7,996 nucleotides of DNA, taken from assembly GCA_900554495.1 (NCBI GenBank), contig USHR01000079.1, positions 1-7,996 of the forward strand. The letters are read 5' to 3'. Of the stretch, positions 6,745 to 7,996 are shown in pieces (position 1 is the first letter of the stretch; each line of letters starts with the position of its first letter). A program made the position numbers and the translations under genes. The DNA is from an uncultured Collinsella sp. (GTDB lineage: Bacteria; Actinomycetota; Coriobacteriia; Coriobacteriales; Coriobacteriaceae). Below the pieces are notes generated by a model that saw nothing but the letters and a program-made list of their open reading frames with translations, ran no database searches and had not been told where the DNA came from.

Positions 6745-6774
6745 TAAGCCATCAACCAGCAGAAAGGAGCCGCT

Positions 6775-7602
6775 ATGGCCTTTGCAGAAAAGCTCATTGC
6801 CATCCGTCGCGCCCATCACCTTACTCAGGAGCAGCTCGCCGCCAAGCTCTTCGTCACACGCCAAGCCGTCAGCCGCTGGGAGCGCGACGAGGTCACCCCG
6901 GGCATCGACATGATGAAGCTCATCGCCGCCGTAACCGGCGAGCCCCTGTCCCACCTGCTCGAAATGCCCGAGCATTATTGCCAGAGCTGCGGCATGATAC
7001 TCACGCCCAACGACTGCGGCACCGATGCCACGGGCGCCACGACCGACCATTACTGCAAGTGGTGCTACGACCACGGCAAGTACACCTACGACACCACGAT
7101 GGAGGCGATGATTGAGGACTGTGCCCCGCGGCTGGCGCAAAACACCGGCATGTCGCTCGACGAAGCCGTCTCGCTCATGGGCGCCGTCCTGCCGCAACTG
7201 GAGCGCTGGCGCACCGTACAGGAAAACGAGGAGCGCTACGGCGCCGAAGCGCGGGCACGCTATGGCGATGAGGCTATCGATGCAGCAAATGAAGCGCTGC
7301 TGGACATGGACCCCGAGACATGGAACGACATGAAGGAACTTGAACGCGCTGTTCTGGGCCAGCTTTCGATTGCCATGGGCATTGGCGACCCAGAGAGCAA
7401 CGAGGCCCACAAACTTGTCGCAATGCACCGTCGATGGATTGCCCTTAACTGGGGACACGAGCCCCAAGACGAAGCATACCTGGGCCTCGCCCACGGCTAT
7501 CTTGCCGATCAGCACTTTGTTGACTACTACGACAAGCCCTGCGGCACCGGAGCCACGGCGTTTCTGGTCCAGGCCATCGAGTCATCGTTGACGCGCGCAT
7601 AG
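6775..7602 (+). CDS. XRE-family regulator with zinc ribbon and TipAS-type ligand-binding domain
   Basis: The 275-residue product appears to have three parts. Residues 1-62 are an XRE helix-turn-helix (LTQEQLAAKLFVTRQAVSRWERDEVTPGIDMMKLIAAVTG). Residues 67-146 match the putative zinc-ribbon domain seen in some HTH proteins: C69-x2-C72 and C94-x2-C97 as metal ligands, extra C81, the YCKWCYDHGKYTYD block, then EAMIEDCAPRL and LPQLERW. Residues about 150-270 resemble TipAS, the all-helical antibiotic-recognition domain of the MerR-type regulator TipA: ARYGDEAIDAANEAL, WNDMKELERAV, AHKLVAMHRRWI, YLGLAHGYLADQHFVDYYD and a final helix AFLVQAIE. TipA binds thiopeptides; this protein may sense a peptide-like or hydrophobic drug, and its zinc ribbon could add metal or redox sensing. 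Target genes are unknown; its own promoter, divergent trmO and the following glutaredoxin are candidates. The ATG at 6775 follows AAAGGAG with ideal spacing. Cytosolic. Confidence 0.87.
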   Translation: MAFAEKLIAIRRAHHLTQEQLAAKLFVTRQAVSRWERDEVTPGIDMMKLIAAVTGEPLSHLLEMPEHYCQSCGMILTPNDCGTDATGATTDHYCKWCYDHGKYTYDTTMEAMIEDCAPRLAQNTGMSLDEAVSLMGAVLPQLERWRTVQENEERYGAEARARYGDEAIDAANEALLDMDPETWNDMKELERAVLGQLSIAMGIGDPESNEAHKLVAMHRRWIALNWGHEPQDEAYLGLAHGYLADQHFVDYYDKPCGTGATAFLVQAIESSLTRA

Positions 7603-7624
7603 ACCGCGGCTGCTTTGGGTATTT

Positions 7625-7646
7625 CAATCGAAACCTCAACCGATTG
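7625..7646 (+). repeat. Short inverted repeat in the gap before the glutaredoxin
   Basis: CAATCG (7625-7630) and CGATTG (7641-7646) are exact reverse complements with a 10-base loop. The second arm touches the GGAG ribosome binding site of the glutaredoxin (7645-7648), so a weak hairpin could affect translation. Six base pairs is little, and it may be chance. Confidence 0.3.
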
Positions 7647-7653
7647 GAGACCC

Positions 7654-7899
7654 ATGGCTACTAATCATGAGCTCACGCTGTACGTTATGGCCGGCTGCCC
7701 GTATTGCATAAAAGTCAAGCGATTCCTTGCCGATAACGGTGTGACCATCCCCGAGCGCAATATCTCGACCGATACCGAGGCCGAGCAGACGCTCATCGCC
7801 GTCGGCGGAAAACGCCAGGTTCCCTGCCTGTTCATTGACGGCAAGCCGCTCTACGAATCGAGCGACATCATCGCGTGGGTGCGGAAGAACCTGCTCTAG
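7654..7899 (+). CDS. Glutaredoxin-like thiol-disulfide oxidoreductase
   Basis: This 81-residue cytosolic protein is a single thioredoxin-fold domain of classic dithiol glutaredoxin size. It has the active site C15-P-Y-C18 after the strand LTLYVMAG, the cis-proline loop Q-V-P-C (P57), the GG/IDG region (51-52, 61-63) and the C-terminal ESSDIIAWV that contacts glutathione or a similar thiol. It would reduce disulfides or mixed disulfides; whether the reductant is glutathione or another thiol system is not shown. The frame is open from an ATG at 7615, but the ATG at 7654 is preferred: it has GGAGA just upstream, and similarity starts there. It follows the XRE regulator by 51 bases with no strong terminator between them, so co-transcription is possible. 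Confidence 0.92.
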   Translation: MATNHELTLYVMAGCPYCIKVKRFLADNGVTIPERNISTDTEAEQTLIAVGGKRQVPCLFIDGKPLYESSDIIAWVRKNLL

Positions 7900-7952
7900 T
7901 ACGCGCATCCCGTCCGCCCAAGACCCCACCCCATACGGCCTAAACATGTACA

Positions 7953-7995
7953 CCAGCATCCAAAGTCGACATTTTTCGACATCTTTGGATGCTGG
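7953..7995. terminator. 13-bp hairpin with internal direct repeat after the glutaredoxin, likely terminator or repeat unit
   Basis: The arms 7953-7965 and 7983-7995 are exact reverse complements. The 17-base interior is a direct repeat TCGACAT-TTT-TCGACAT, and its TCGA units can pair (7966-7969 with 7976-7979) to lengthen the stem. It begins 53 bases after the glutaredoxin stop and runs to the last bases of the window, so any following T-tract cannot be seen. The bases between (7900-7952) hold nothing I recognise. It could also be a dispersed intergenic repeat. Confidence 0.55.
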
Positions 7996-7996
7996 C

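Noticed and set aside
6634..7515. Long upstream extension of the trmO reading frame on the - strand (total 539 codons)
   Set aside because: The added part has no TrmO similarity, lies antisense to the well-supported XRE/zinc-ribbon/TipAS gene, and spans its promoter; GC-rich codon use keeps the opposite frame open.
7615..7653. Earlier in-frame ATG giving a 94-residue glutaredoxin
   Set aside because: The extra 13 residues precede the family start, and the ATG at 7654 has the better ribosome binding site.

Overview
The window reads as GC-rich bacterial chromosome, with strong bias to G or C at third codon positions and ATG starts behind GGAG-type ribosome binding sites. The mix of genes suggests a gut Coriobacteriia such as Collinsella: BarA-like hybrid kinases with no attached output domain, a NimA-type flavin protein, a MalY/PatB aminotransferase, and a regulator joining XRE, zinc-ribbon and TipAS domains. 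This assignment is an inference from gene style; there is no rRNA or marker gene to fix it. I see no tRNA, rRNA, CRISPR array, insertion sequence or phage gene, and no gene-free stretch longer than 300 bases.

Left region (1-4424), signalling. The window opens inside a hybrid histidine kinase on the + strand (ATPase and receiver domains only), followed 40 bases later by a pyridoxamine-5'-phosphate-oxidase-like (NimA-type) protein. Convergent to these is a two-gene unit on the - strand: a solute-binding lipoprotein (4424-3555) whose stop overlaps the start of a complete membrane-bound hybrid histidine kinase (3558-1366) in an ATGA junction. A perfect 17-bp hairpin separates the convergent units. 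No permease or transport ATPase accompanies the binding protein, so it probably serves as a ligand sensor for the kinase, like a BvgS/EvgS receptor split into two proteins. The two kinases are recognisable paralogues.

Middle region (4425-6633), metabolism and tRNA modification, all on the - strand. trmO (tsaA), encoding the tRNA N6-methyl-t6A37 methyltransferase, lies upstream of a MalY/PatB-type PLP enzyme (probable cystathionine beta-lyase or aminotransferase). The leader of the PLP gene can fold so that its Shine-Dalgarno is paired. A hairpin follows the PLP gene, and then comes the extended -10 promoter of the binding-protein/kinase unit.

Right region (6634-7996), + strand. A regulator divergent from trmO carries an N-terminal XRE helix-turn-helix, a central zinc ribbon and a C-terminal TipAS-type ligand-binding domain. 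Its promoter has a dyad abutting the -35 box. A small glutaredoxin follows 51 bases downstream, possibly in the same transcript. The window ends in a 13-bp hairpin with an internal direct repeat.

Most worth follow-up are the binding-protein/kinase pair, with an altered ligand-contact position in the binding protein, and the XRE-zinc ribbon-TipAS regulator with its possible operator. Neither is proven novel from sequence alone.
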